Origin: Nakamurella multipartita DSM 44233
GTDB taxonomy: Bacteria; Actinomycetota; Actinomycetes; Mycobacteriales; Nakamurellaceae
NCBI RefSeq assembly: GCF_000024365.1
Contig: NC_013235.1
Coordinates: 1,240,001-1,304,000, forward strand
DNA: 64,000 nt
Direction of reading: 5' to 3'
Shown piece by piece: positions 21,471 through 30,072 of the stretch. The notes beneath the pieces are model-generated. The model made no database searches and was not told the origin of the DNA. It saw only the letters and a list, made by a program, of their open reading frames with translations. The position numbers and the translations under genes are program-made. Within the stretch, counting starts at the first letter, position 1; every line of letters begins with the position of its first letter.

Positions 21471-22613
21471 ATGTCGACAACCCTGTTCCTGGTGACGGTA
21501 GTCATCATCACCGCACTGTTCTTCGATTTCACCAACGGCTTCCACGACAGCGCCAACGCGATGGCCACCTCGGTGGCCACCGGCGCCCTCAAGCCCAAGG
21601 TTGCCGTGTTGATCGCGGCCATCCTGAACGTCGCGGGCGCGTTCCTGTCCACCGAGGTGGCCAAGACGATCTCCGGCGGCATCGTCAACGACGCCGTGGT
21701 CACCCCGACAATGATCTTTGCCGGGTTGGTCGGGGCCATCCTGTGGAACCTGATGACCTGGCTGTTCGGTTTGCCGTCTAGCTCCTCGCACGCCCTGTTC
21801 GGCGGCCTGATCGGCGCCGTGCTGATCGGTGCCGGCGCGTCCGGGGTCAACTTCTCGGTGGTCGTCTCCAAGATCCTGCTGCCCGCGGTGATGGCTCCGC
21901 TGGTCGCCGGTCTGGCCGCCGGCCTGGCCACCTTCCTGCTCTACAAGCTGATCAAGCGGGCCGACGCCGAGCCGGCCGCCGGCTGGTTCCGGCACGCCCA
22001 GTCCGTGTCCGCCTCCCTGGTCGCTCTGTCCCACGGCACCAGCGACGGGCAGAAGACCATGGGCGTCATCACCCTGGTGCTGATCACCGCCGGATACCAG
22101 GAGGCGGGCACCGGCCCGCAGTTCTGGGTGGTCGCGGCGGCCGGTCTGGCCATCGGCATCGGTACCTACTCCGGTGGCTGGCGGATCATGCGGACGATGG
22201 GCAAGGGCATCGTCGACGTCAAGTCCCCGCAGGGCTTCGCGGCCGAGACGACTTCGGCCGCGGCGATCCTGGCCTCCTCGCACATGGGCTTCGGACTGTC
22301 CACCACCCAGGTCTGCTCCGGCTCGATCATGGGCTCGGGCGTGGGCAAGAAGCTGGCCGAGGTGCGCTGGGGCACCGCGCGCAAGATCCTCTACGGCTGG
22401 CTGCTGACCCTGCCGGCGGCCGCCCTGGTCGGCGGCGTCGCCGCGGCCATCGCGCTGACCGGAACCATCGGCCTGCTGCTGGTGTTCCTCGCCCTGCTGG
22501 TCGGGGCCGGCACCATCTACGCGATCTCCAAGCGGTCCCCGGTGGACAGCGCCAACGTCAACGACTCCGCCGAAGTGACGATCAACCCGGTCAAGCAGCC
22601 GGCCGACGTCTGA
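21471..22613 (+). CDS. pit: Low-affinity inorganic phosphate transporter, PiT family
   Basis: This 380-residue integral membrane protein imports phosphate (as metal-phosphate) with protons. The two PiT signatures are present: FDFTNGFHDSANAMATSVATGAL near the N-terminus and LSHGTSDGQKTMGVI in the middle, plus PSSSSHALFGGLIGA. About ten hydrophobic segments are visible. It is inserted between rplO and secY and preceded by a PHO-box-like element. A tiny membrane-protein gene follows 49 bp downstream. Confidence 0.92.
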   Translation: MSTTLFLVTVVIITALFFDFTNGFHDSANAMATSVATGALKPKVAVLIAAILNVAGAFLSTEVAKTISGGIVNDAVVTPTMIFAGLVGAILWNLMTWLFGLPSSSSHALFGGLIGAVLIGAGASGVNFSVVVSKILLPAVMAPLVAGLAAGLATFLLYKLIKRADAEPAAGWFRHAQSVSASLVALSHGTSDGQKTMGVITLVLITAGYQEAGTGPQFWVVAAAGLAIGIGTYSGGWRIMRTMGKGIVDVKSPQGFAAETTSAAAILASSHMGFGLSTTQVCSGSIMGSGVGKKLAEVRWGTARKILYGWLLTLPAAALVGGVAAAIALTGTIGLLLVFLALLVGAGTIYAISKRSPVDSANVNDSAEVTINPVKQPADV

Positions 22614-22662
22614 TGCCGGCACTCTCTGCTCGCCCGACCCGACCTGAGACAGGAACGACGAC

Positions 22663-22896
22663 ATGAAGATCGACTGGGCATCCCTGGGGCTGGTCGCGGT
22701 GACCACCGTGGTGGCCGCCATCGCCATCGTCGGCATCTTCTCGCTGGGGGTGTCGGCGCTGACCTCCGGCGGCCGCACCGCCAGCGGAGCGGCCACGCCG
22801 AGCGCCACCGCCCGGATCGGCGGTTACCTGTGTCTGGGGGTGTCGGGGCTGCTCGTCCTGTACGGGCTGTACCTGATCGTCCCGCAGTTCCACTGA
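22663..22896 (+). CDS. Small two-span membrane protein downstream of pit
   Basis: This 77-residue protein has two hydrophobic helices (about residues 8-32 and 52-73) joined by a Gly/Ser/Thr-rich loop. The ATG at 22663 follows GACAGGAACGACGAC. Co-direction and 49-bp spacing suggest a phosphate-uptake role alongside Pit, but no family function is recognised. Confidence 0.7.
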   Translation: MKIDWASLGLVAVTTVVAAIAIVGIFSLGVSALTSGGRTASGAATPSATARIGGYLCLGVSGLLVLYGLYLIVPQFH

Positions 22897-22973
22897 GTGC
22901 ACCGGTCTAGACGACCCCACTGACCGACCCCACTGATCGACCCTGAGGACGACCGTCCGGTCCGGGAGAACTG

Positions 22974-23879
22974 ATGAGCGAACAACCGCTGCACGACGCC
23001 CGCGGCCAGGTCGTCGTCGGGGTCGACGATTCCACCGAATCCGCCGAGGCCGCCGCCTGGGCGGCGGACGAGGCGAGCCGGCGGCGGACCGGCCTGATGC
23101 TGGTCTCGGCCTACTCGGTGCCGCACCGCGGCCTGCTGGCCTACGACGTGATGTCCGAGGACTATGCCGGGGTGCTGCGCACGCAGCAGCAGGACCTGCA
23201 CCGGCGGATCGCCTCCGGACTGCTGGAGCGGCACCCCGAGCTGCCCATCACCAGCGCGGTCGAGACCGGGCATCCGGTGGACGTGCTGCTCGGCCGCTCG
23301 GCCGGCGCCGCCCTGCTGGTCGTGTCCACCCGGGAGCGCGGCCGGTTCCGGCGGCTGATCGGCGGTTCGGTGGCCATCGGCCTGGCCGGGCACTCGCCGG
23401 TACCGCTGGCGGTGATCCGTCCGGGTGCGGCGCAGCCCCGGTCCGGGCCGATCGTGGTGGGCGTCGACGGATCGGCCGCCAGCCAGCCGGCGGTCGCGCT
23501 GGCCTACCAGGAGGCCTCGCTCCGCGGGGCCGAACTGGTCGCCCTGCACGCCTGGCACGACGACCTGACCGTCGAGGTCGACGAGCAGGGGCTGATCGGC
23601 GCCGACATCGACGAGGCCAGCCTGCGGCAGATCGAACAGGCGCTGGTCTCCGAGGAACTCGCCGGCTACGCACAGACCTATCCGGACGTGGTGGTCCGCC
23701 CGGTCGTCCGCAAGGGCGACCCGATCACCGAGCTGCTCGAGCTCAGCGCGGACGCCGCCATGGTGATCGTGGGCAGCCGCGGGCGGGGTGGCTTCAAGGG
23801 CTCCGTGCTCGGTTCCACCGGGCAGGCCCTGATCGCGCACGCCGACGCCCCGGTCGTCGTGGTCCGCCCGCTCGACTGA
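22974..23879 (+). CDS. Universal stress protein with two UspA domains
   Basis: The 301-residue protein holds tandem Usp folds (about residues 10-145 and 158-300). Each begins VVVGVDDS or IVVGVDGS. The second ends with an ATP-binding GSRGRGGFKGSVLGSTGQAL motif; the first has the weaker STRERGRFRRLIGGSV. It is likely a nucleotide-binding stress or dormancy protein in the cytoplasm. ATG at 22974 follows GGGAGAACTG. Confidence 0.9.
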   Translation: MSEQPLHDARGQVVVGVDDSTESAEAAAWAADEASRRRTGLMLVSAYSVPHRGLLAYDVMSEDYAGVLRTQQQDLHRRIASGLLERHPELPITSAVETGHPVDVLLGRSAGAALLVVSTRERGRFRRLIGGSVAIGLAGHSPVPLAVIRPGAAQPRSGPIVVGVDGSAASQPAVALAYQEASLRGAELVALHAWHDDLTVEVDEQGLIGADIDEASLRQIEQALVSEELAGYAQTYPDVVVRPVVRKGDPITELLELSADAAMVIVGSRGRGGFKGSVLGSTGQALIAHADAPVVVVRPLD

Positions 23880-23925
23880 GCCCCGCCCGACGCCCTCTCG
23901 TCCCGGGCCCCTCTCGTCCCGCGGT

Positions 23926-23982
23926 CGACTTGCCACAAACGCACCTCCCACGCGCCGCGGAAGGTGCGTCTTTGGCAAGTCG
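23926..23982. terminator. Bidirectional terminator hairpin between convergent genes
   Basis: Arms 23926-23946 and 23962-23982 pair over 21 positions with two mismatches, around a 15-nt loop. The hairpin lies between the rightward Usp gene and the leftward DUF4921-like gene. No long T-run follows. Confidence 0.65.
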
Positions 23983-24013
23983 GCGAGGGCGGGGGCCGGG
24001 GCGGGCGCCGCGG

Positions 24014-25444
24014 TCAGCCGGGGCCGTAGAGCGAGGGGAAGGCTGCATCCGGGCGCGGGGTACGCCGCACCGCCGGGTTGTAGCGCAGGCTGTTGGGCAC
24101 CCGGGCGCATTCGGGGCCGATTCGCAGGGTGTCGGCGATGGCGCCCTGCTCGCGCAACCGCAGCAGGTCGGCGGTGACGATGTCGCGCAGGGTCTGCGGG
24201 TCGATGGTGTTCAGGTAGATCTTGGTGCCGCCCTCGAACCCGGCGATGGTGGACAGCCGCCACTTGATCAGCACCCGCCAGGGCATCGGCACGTCACCGT
24301 CCGGCGGCTTGTGGTGCCATTCCTCGTTGCACGGCACCCCTGGGCCCGACGCCGCGTGCAGGGCGTGGATCAGGTCGGACATGCCGCGCAGCTCGGTGGT
24401 GGAGTGCAGCCAGGGTTGCGGCCGCTCGCTGCGGGAGAAGATCTCCAGGGTGGGGTAGCGGTGGCCGAAGCCGGCGAAGGCCACCGCATGGTCGTTCTCG
24501 GTGACCGTCAGGTTGTGCTGCGCCGCGTAGTCGACGGCGAACTCGTTGTAGACGTTCGGGTTGGCCCGGGCCCGCTGGATCTCCAGCTCGGCCTGCATCC
24601 CGCGCTCGTCGATGGCCACCAGCTGCTTGTGCAGATGGTCGAAGGACGCGCCGGCCGGGCGCAGCCAGTTCTGGAACACCGCGACGTAGCGGACGTACGG
24701 GTTGGTGGCATAGAGGTCGCGCTGGGCGTCGATGGTGAAGCGCAGGTAGGAGTCGTGCTCGTCCGGGGTCAGCGTGCCCGACGAGGCCAGCTGGCCGTCG
24801 TTCTCCGCGTCGTCGGGGTAGTGCCGCCGGGCCACGATCACGTCGTGGCCGCCGCCGAAGAAGTCCTCCACGTGCGCCTCCCGGTCGGCCTGGCTCATGT
24901 GCGCCCAGGGCTGCTGGGTGCGTCGCTCGACCAGCGCGGCGACGTGGGCCCGGCCGGCGTCGGTGGACAGGTAGTCGGCCATCGCCTCCCGTTGGGCCGG
25001 CGCGAGCTGGTGGCCGTAGTTGAGCTGCCAGTAGTCGAAGGAGACGATCTCGAACAGGTTCGGGATCCGGCGGAAGTCGGCCACGGTGTCGAAGAGCTGG
25101 TCGGCCCGCAGGTGCCGGATCATCCGCTCGCCCTGCGTCCCGGTGACCAGCCGGGCCTTCTCCGGCGGGGTCTGCCGGTAGTGCTCGGGGCAGAACGCGC
25201 AGGCCCCGGTGCGCAGCTCGTCGGTCAGCGGGGCGGTGGTGGCCGGCTCCGGGGCGCGCAGCGGGCGGCGGGCCCGGCCGGGCACGGTCCACACCTGGGT
25301 TCCGGTGAAGGGATTGATCTGTTTGAGGGTGCCGTCGCTCATCCGCTGCAGGAACGCGGACGCCCCGGCGATCGGGGGCGCGGTGCCGAACGCGCCGACC
25401 CCGAACGGGCCGGCACCGAACGAACCGGGGGTGGGAGCCGACAT
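24014..25444 (-). CDS. DUF4921-like protein related to galactose-1-phosphate uridylyltransferase
   Basis: This protein of up to 476 residues shows a GalT/HIT-superfamily layout: a WTVPGR motif, a CAFC cysteine pair, and the histidine-triad-like FDHLHKQLVA segment near the middle. I assign it to the actinobacterial DUF4921 group by these motifs; a nucleotidyl-transfer or hydrolase role is inference. The start is uncertain: ATG 25444 gives a 34-residue Gly/Ala/Pro-rich lead, while ATG 25342 begins directly at MSDGTLKQINPFTG. Neither has a strong ribosome site. It converges on the Usp gene and diverges from secY. Confidence 0.7.
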   Translation of the reverse strand: MSAPTPGSFGAGPFGVGAFGTAPPIAGASAFLQRMSDGTLKQINPFTGTQVWTVPGRARRPLRAPEPATTAPLTDELRTGACAFCPEHYRQTPPEKARLVTGTQGERMIRHLRADQLFDTVADFRRIPNLFEIVSFDYWQLNYGHQLAPAQREAMADYLSTDAGRAHVAALVERRTQQPWAHMSQADREAHVEDFFGGGHDVIVARRHYPDDAENDGQLASSGTLTPDEHDSYLRFTIDAQRDLYATNPYVRYVAVFQNWLRPAGASFDHLHKQLVAIDERGMQAELEIQRARANPNVYNEFAVDYAAQHNLTVTENDHAVAFAGFGHRYPTLEIFSRSERPQPWLHSTTELRGMSDLIHALHAASGPGVPCNEEWHHKPPDGDVPMPWRVLIKWRLSTIAGFEGGTKIYLNTIDPQTLRDIVTADLLRLREQGAIADTLRIGPECARVPNSLRYNPAVRRTPRPDAAFPSLYGPG

Positions 25445-25690
25445 GGGCCCATTGTCGGGGTGCCACGCGGTCGGCGCAGCGGGCCGCCGCGCCGGGCCCG
25501 GGTTCGCGCCGTCCCCCCACCGGCGGTGGGTAGGTTAGAGTCGAGTGCTGCGCCCGTACGCGGCAGCCTTCGGCTGTCCGGGTCGGGGTGTGACACGACA
25601 TGCGGCTCACGGGCCACCACGCAACGACGGAGTTTCGGCCACCGGCTGTTGCTCCGATCGGGCCTGACTGCGGACGGGCCCGGTGAACCC

Positions 25691-25696
25691 AGGAGG
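25691..25696 (+). promoter_or_regulatory. Ribosome-binding site that places the secY start at a TTG
   Basis: AGGAGG at 25691-25696 lies 4 nt before TTG 25701. It also lies inside the coding sequence if the upstream GTG at 25683 is used. SecY proteins of related actinobacteria begin ML(T/S/A)AF, which matches TTG CTC GCC GCC TTC. Confidence 0.7.
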
Positions 25697-25700
25697 ATCA

Positions 25701-27038
25701 TTGCTCGCCGCCTTCGCCTCGGCGCTGAAGACACCAGATCTGCGCAAGAAGATCCTCTTCACGCTCGCCATGGTCGCCGTCTACCGTCTGGGCGCCACCG
25801 TCCCGTCGCCCGGCGTCTCCTACGGGGCCATCCAGACCTGTATCGACGAGGCCGGAACGGGCAACGACCTGTTCACGGTGCTCAACCTGTTCTCCGGTGG
25901 CGCGCTCCTGCGGCTCAGCGTTTTCGCGCTGGGCATCATGCCCTACATCACCTCGTCGATCATCATTCAGCTGCTGGGTGTGGTCATCCCGCGCTTCGAG
26001 CAGCTCAAGAAGCAGGGGCAGGCCGGTCAGGCCAAGCTCACCCAGTACACCCGGTACCTGACCATCGGCCTGGGCATCCTGCAGTCGACCGCGTTCCTGG
26101 CCCTGGCCATCAACGGGCAGATGTTCCCCGGCTGCTCGGTCGGTGACCAGATCATCCCCGACCAGAGCGCCTTCGCCCTGATCACGTTGGTCCTGACGAT
26201 GACCGCCGGCACCGCCGCGATCATGTGGATGGGCGAGCTGATCACCGATCGGGGCATCGGCAACGGCATGTCGATCCTGATCTTCACCTCGATCGCCGCG
26301 CGGATCCCGGCCGAGGGCATGAACATCCTGAACAACCAGGGTGGCGTGGTCTTCGCGGTGATCATCGTGCTGGCGCTGATGATCATCGCCGCGGTGGTCT
26401 TCGTCGAGCAGGGTCAGCGCCGGCTGCCCGTGCAGTACGCCAAGCGGATGATCGGCCGCAAGATGTACGGCGGCACCTCGACCTACCTGCCGCTCAAGGT
26501 CAACCAGGCCGGCGTCATCCCGGTCATCTTCGCCACCTCGCTGCTGTACCTGCCGTTGCTGCTGGTCCAGCTGGTCGCGCCGACCACGGTCAACGCCGAC
26601 GGCACCCAGGAGGTCAGCGGCTGGGCTCAGTTCCTGCAGCTGTACGTGATCAACCAGGGCAGCTGGGTGCACATCCTGCTGTACTTCGCGCTGATCATCT
26701 TCTTCACCTACTTCTACGTCGGGATCACCTTCAACCCGACCGAGCGGGCCGACGAGCTCAAGAAGTACGGCGGCTTCATCCCGGGCATCCGGCCGGGCCG
26801 ACCCACCGCGGAGTACCTGCAGTTCGTGCTGTCCCGGATCACCCTGCCTGGGGCGATCTACCTGGGAATTGTGGCCATTCTCCCGAACCTCTTCCTGGAA
26901 CTGACCGGTGAAGGCAACAATCAGAACTTCCCGTTCGGTGGCACGGCGGTCTTGATCATGGTCGGTGTTGGGCTGGACACCGTCAAGCAGATCGAGACCC
27001 AGCTGATGCAGCGCAATTATGAAGGGTTCCTCCGCTGA
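25701..27038 (+). CDS. secY: Protein translocase subunit SecY
   Basis: SecY (445 residues from TTG 25701) is the pore of the SecYEG translocon, with ten membrane helices. It starts LLAAFASALKTPDLRKKI. It has the YFYVGITFNPTERADELKKYGGFIPGIRPGRPT cytoplasmic loop, given here in part (NPTERADELKKYGGFIPG). Initiation at GTG 25683 would add six residues, but the AGGAGG site falls downstream of that codon. A TAGGTTAGAGT stretch at 25531-25541 may be the promoter's -10 region. The stop overlaps adk by one base (TGATG). Confidence 0.95.
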   Translation: MLAAFASALKTPDLRKKILFTLAMVAVYRLGATVPSPGVSYGAIQTCIDEAGTGNDLFTVLNLFSGGALLRLSVFALGIMPYITSSIIIQLLGVVIPRFEQLKKQGQAGQAKLTQYTRYLTIGLGILQSTAFLALAINGQMFPGCSVGDQIIPDQSAFALITLVLTMTAGTAAIMWMGELITDRGIGNGMSILIFTSIAARIPAEGMNILNNQGGVVFAVIIVLALMIIAAVVFVEQGQRRLPVQYAKRMIGRKMYGGTSTYLPLKVNQAGVIPVIFATSLLYLPLLLVQLVAPTTVNADGTQEVSGWAQFLQLYVINQGSWVHILLYFALIIFFTYFYVGITFNPTERADELKKYGGFIPGIRPGRPTAEYLQFVLSRITLPGAIYLGIVAILPNLFLELTGEGNNQNFPFGGTAVLIMVGVGLDTVKQIETQLMQRNYEGFLR

Positions 27039-27583
27039 TGAGACTTCTGATCGTCGGTCCCCAGGGTGCCGGTAAGGGCACTCAGGCCAGCCTGCTCGCC
27101 GAGCACCTCGGCATCCCGCACATCTCCACCGGGGACATCTTCCGGGCCAACGTGGGCGCCGGCACCGAGCTGGGCGTGCTGGCCAAGACCTACATGGACG
27201 CCGGTGACCTGGTGCCCGACGAGGTCACCGTGGCCATGGTCGCCGCCCGGTTCGACGAGCCCGACGCGGGTCGGGGCTTCCTGCTCGACGGCTTCCCGCG
27301 CACGGTGCCGCAGGCCGACAAGCTGGGGGAGATCCTGATCGAGCGCGGCGAGGACGTCGACAAGGTGATCCTGCTCGAGGTGCCCGACGAGATCCTGCTC
27401 GAGCGGATGCTCGCGCGCGGCCGGGCCGACGACACGGCCGAGGCGATCAGCCGGCGGCTGGAGCTGTACCACACGGAGACCAAGCCCCTGCTGGACTTCT
27501 ACGCCGGCAAGCTGGTCGAGATCGACGGCGTGGGCGAGATCGACGAGGTCCAGCAGCGGATCCGCACGGCCCTGGGCCACTGA
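27038..27583 (+). CDS. adk: Adenylate kinase
   Basis: Adk (181 residues) interconverts ATP + AMP and 2 ADP. The P-loop GPQGAGKGTQ is at residues 7-16, the LLDGFPRTVPQA motif is intact, and the LID is the short form without zinc cysteines, as in mycobacteria. It is coupled to secY, the classical secY-adk-map order. Confidence 0.97.
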   Translation: MRLLIVGPQGAGKGTQASLLAEHLGIPHISTGDIFRANVGAGTELGVLAKTYMDAGDLVPDEVTVAMVAARFDEPDAGRGFLLDGFPRTVPQADKLGEILIERGEDVDKVILLEVPDEILLERMLARGRADDTAEAISRRLELYHTETKPLLDFYAGKLVEIDGVGEIDEVQQRIRTALGH

Positions 27584-27605
27584 GACCGGAACGGACTTCG
27601 CTGGG

Positions 27606-28469
27606 ATGGTCGAGGCGATACAGCTCAAGACCCGCGGGGAACTGCAGGCCATGCGCGCCGCGGGTCGCCTGCTGGCCGAGGCCATCGCGGCCGGTCGCGC
27701 GGCGGTGACGCCGGGTTGCAGCACCCTGCAGATCAACGACGTCATCGCGTCGGTGATCGCCGACGGCGGGGGGACCAGCAACTTCCTGCACTACGGCGCC
27801 CAGGGCTCGGACCCGGGGTTCCCGGCCACGATCTGCGCGTCGGTCAACGACGAGGTGGTCCACGGCATCCCGGCCGCGGACCGGATCCTCGTTGAGGGGG
27901 ACCTGCTGTCCATCGATGCCGGCTGCATCGTGGACGGCTGGCACGCCGACAGCGCCGTCTCGGTGCACGTCGGCGAGCCGATCGAAGGGGATCAGGGCGC
28001 GGCCGAGGTCGACCTGATCAACGCCTGCGAGCGGGCCATGTGGGTGGGCATCGCCGCGGCCCGGGCGCACGGCCGGCTCGGCGACATCTCCGCCGCCATC
28101 GAGCAGTCGGTCGCCTGGTCGTCCCGGGCCGACGGCCGCCGCTACGGCTCGGTCTCCGGGTACGGCGGCCACGGCATCGGCACCGCCATGCACATGGCGC
28201 CCTTCGTGGCCAACCAGGGCAAACGGGGCAAGGGTCCCCGGCTCGCCCCGGGCACCGCGCTGGCCATCGAGCCGATGCTCACCCTCGGCCGGCCGGGCAC
28301 CCGGGTGCTGGCCGACAACTGGACCGTGGTCACCAAGGACGGCGCCCGCGCCGCGCACTGGGAGCACTCCATCGGGATCAGCGAGGACGGGATCTGCGTG
28401 CTGACCGCCGCCGACGGGGGCGCGGCGGGTCTGCTCCCGTTCGGCGTCACCCCGATCAGTCTGGACTAG
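27606..28469 (+). CDS. map: Methionine aminopeptidase, type I
   Basis: This 287-residue dinuclear metal enzyme removes the initiator methionine. Metal-ligand segments are visible in order: LLSIDAGCIVDGWHADSAV (two aspartates), GGHGIGTAMH (histidine) and ALAIEPMLTLG (glutamate). It is a plain type Ia protein without the N-terminal zinc-finger/SH3 extension. infA, normally close by, is 17 kb downstream. Confidence 0.95.
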   Translation: MVEAIQLKTRGELQAMRAAGRLLAEAIAAGRAAVTPGCSTLQINDVIASVIADGGGTSNFLHYGAQGSDPGFPATICASVNDEVVHGIPAADRILVEGDLLSIDAGCIVDGWHADSAVSVHVGEPIEGDQGAAEVDLINACERAMWVGIAAARAHGRLGDISAAIEQSVAWSSRADGRRYGSVSGYGGHGIGTAMHMAPFVANQGKRGKGPRLAPGTALAIEPMLTLGRPGTRVLADNWTVVTKDGARAAHWEHSIGISEDGICVLTAADGGAAGLLPFGVTPISLD

Positions 28470-28479
28470 GGTCGGCGCC

Positions 28480-29904
28480 TTGCCGTTCCTGTCCCGCGTG
28501 GCGTCGGCGGCTGCCCGGCGTGCCCCGATCTTCGTCGTCGTCACCACGCTGCTGTGCGGTCTGACCCTGGCCCTCGGATACGCCAACAAGGCCCGGTGCA
28601 TCGGCCCCGAGTACGACGCCGAGGGTCGCAGCACCCCTAACTACGGCGTCCGGATCACCCGGGACGTCTGCTACACCGACATCCAGTTCCTCTGGCTCGG
28701 CCGGGACGTCAACGAGCACGTCTTTCCCTACGTGCACGGCGGGTACGACGCCGCGCGGGGTGAGCTGTACGGCGGGGCCGTCGAATACCCGGTGCTGACC
28801 GGGCTGGCCATCTGGGTGGCCGCGCTGCCGTCGGACACCGACGGGGCGTTCCTGACCATCTCGGCCGTGCTGCTGTCGATCGCCGGGCTGCTGTCGGCGG
28901 CGATGTTGGCCTGGTTGGCCGGGTTGCGGTCCTGGTGGTTCGCCCTGGCTCCGCCGCTGGTGCTCTACGCCTTCCACAACTGGGACCTGTTCGCGGTCGC
29001 CTGTTCGGTGTGGGCCTGCTGGATCCTGCTGCGGGCCGCCCGGGAGACCGGGGGCATCGACCGGGTGCGGCCGCTGATCGTCGCGGCGCTGGCCCTGGGC
29101 CTGGGCGCCGGCTTCAAGTTGTATCCGGCGATGTTCGCGCTGCCGGTCGCCTGCTGGCTCGCGGCTGGGGCCTGGCGACCCGGCCGGGCCGACGTCGGCC
29201 GCGGTCGGCGAGTGCTGGCCGGGGCCGGCTTCCTGGTCGGCACCGGCGCCGTCTTCGCCCTGATCAACCTGCCGTTCCTGATCGCCGGCTGGCGCGGCTG
29301 GTGGGCCTCGTTCCAGTTCCAGTGGAGCCGGCCGATCGACATGACCACCAACACGCTGTGGTTCTGGCTGTTCCGGCCGTACAGCAACTCGGGCAACGAG
29401 GTCGTCCAGGACCGGTTGGCCCTGGCCGCCACGATCGCCACCCTGCTCGGGCTGCTGCTGGCCGTCGGCGTGGGGTGGCTGCGGTACCGGCGGGACCGGG
29501 TCTACCCGTGGCTGCCGGTGTGCGCTGCGATGCTGGCCGCCTACCTGCTGCTGAACAAGGTGCATTCGCCGCAGTTCGTGCTCTGGTTGCTGCCGTTCTT
29601 CGTGCTGCTGCGGGTGCGGGCCGGCTGGATCCTGGCCTACTTCGTGGCCGACGCGGCCATCGGCATCGGCTTCTTCCGCTGGCAGTACCTGATCAACAGC
29701 CGGCTGCCGGACACCACCTGGGACGCCTTCTCCCCGCAGGCCGTGCTGATCGGGGTGTGGGGCCGGATCGCCCTGCTGATCGCGTTGTTCCTCGTGTTCT
29801 CCCGCGCGGCCGTGGTCGAGGTGCCGGCCCCGGCCCCGCCTCGACCGGCCTCGCCCCGCCCCGACGGTCCCGGAGCCGCACTGGACTCCGCCAAGGGGTT
29901 CTGA
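28480..29904 (+). CDS. Polytopic glycosyltransferase, GT87 (DUF2029)-like
   Basis: This protein of about 474 residues has roughly ten membrane helices and resembles GT87 mannosyltransferases of the actinobacterial envelope (GT-C fold). An acidic loop follows the first helix (CYTDIQFLWLGRD; aspartates are the usual GT-C catalytic base), and a HSPQFVLWLLPF motif occurs late. The sugar donor would be a polyprenyl phosphate sugar. Start uncertain: TTG 28480 or GTG 28498. It starts 10 bp after map. The stop codon lies inside the dispersed GTCGAC repeat element. Confidence 0.7.
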   Translation: MPFLSRVASAAARRAPIFVVVTTLLCGLTLALGYANKARCIGPEYDAEGRSTPNYGVRITRDVCYTDIQFLWLGRDVNEHVFPYVHGGYDAARGELYGGAVEYPVLTGLAIWVAALPSDTDGAFLTISAVLLSIAGLLSAAMLAWLAGLRSWWFALAPPLVLYAFHNWDLFAVACSVWACWILLRAARETGGIDRVRPLIVAALALGLGAGFKLYPAMFALPVACWLAAGAWRPGRADVGRGRRVLAGAGFLVGTGAVFALINLPFLIAGWRGWWASFQFQWSRPIDMTTNTLWFWLFRPYSNSGNEVVQDRLALAATIATLLGLLLAVGVGWLRYRRDRVYPWLPVCAAMLAAYLLLNKVHSPQFVLWLLPFFVLLRVRAGWILAYFVADAAIGIGFFRWQYLINSRLPDTTWDAFSPQAVLIGVWGRIALLIALFLVFSRAAVVEVPAPAPPRPASPRPDGPGAALDSAKGF

Positions 29905-30000
29905 ACTCCCCGTCGACAGGGAGTTGGGAACACCTTCGTGGAGTCCAGTTGGCCGGCGTGGAGTTGGCTGGAGTGCAGTCGGCCGGCGTGGAGTTGGCGG
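29895..30000. repeat. GTCGAC-centred repeat element plus 30-bp tandem duplication
   Basis: GGGGTTCTGAACTCC at 29895-29909 is followed by a GTCGAC-centred palindrome (AACTCCC/GGGAGTT arms). Two 30-bp near-identical copies follow at 29941-29970 and 29971-30000, sharing GGCCGGCGTGGAGTTGGC. The first 10 bp supply the GT87 stop codon. Four further copies of the core occur at 58.5-61.7 kb. Confidence 0.75.
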
Positions 30001-30015
30001 AATGACCCGGACATG

Positions 30016-30053
30016 CCGCAGCGGCGGCGAGGATGTCCTCGCCGCCGCTGCGG
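30016..30053. terminator. Perfect 18-bp hairpin between convergent genes
   Basis: Arms 30016-30033 and 30036-30053 are perfectly complementary. It sits between the rightward GT87-like gene and leftward dctA and is likely a bidirectional terminator. Confidence 0.75.
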
Positions 30054-30072
30054 TGGTTCAGATCAGGATGGG

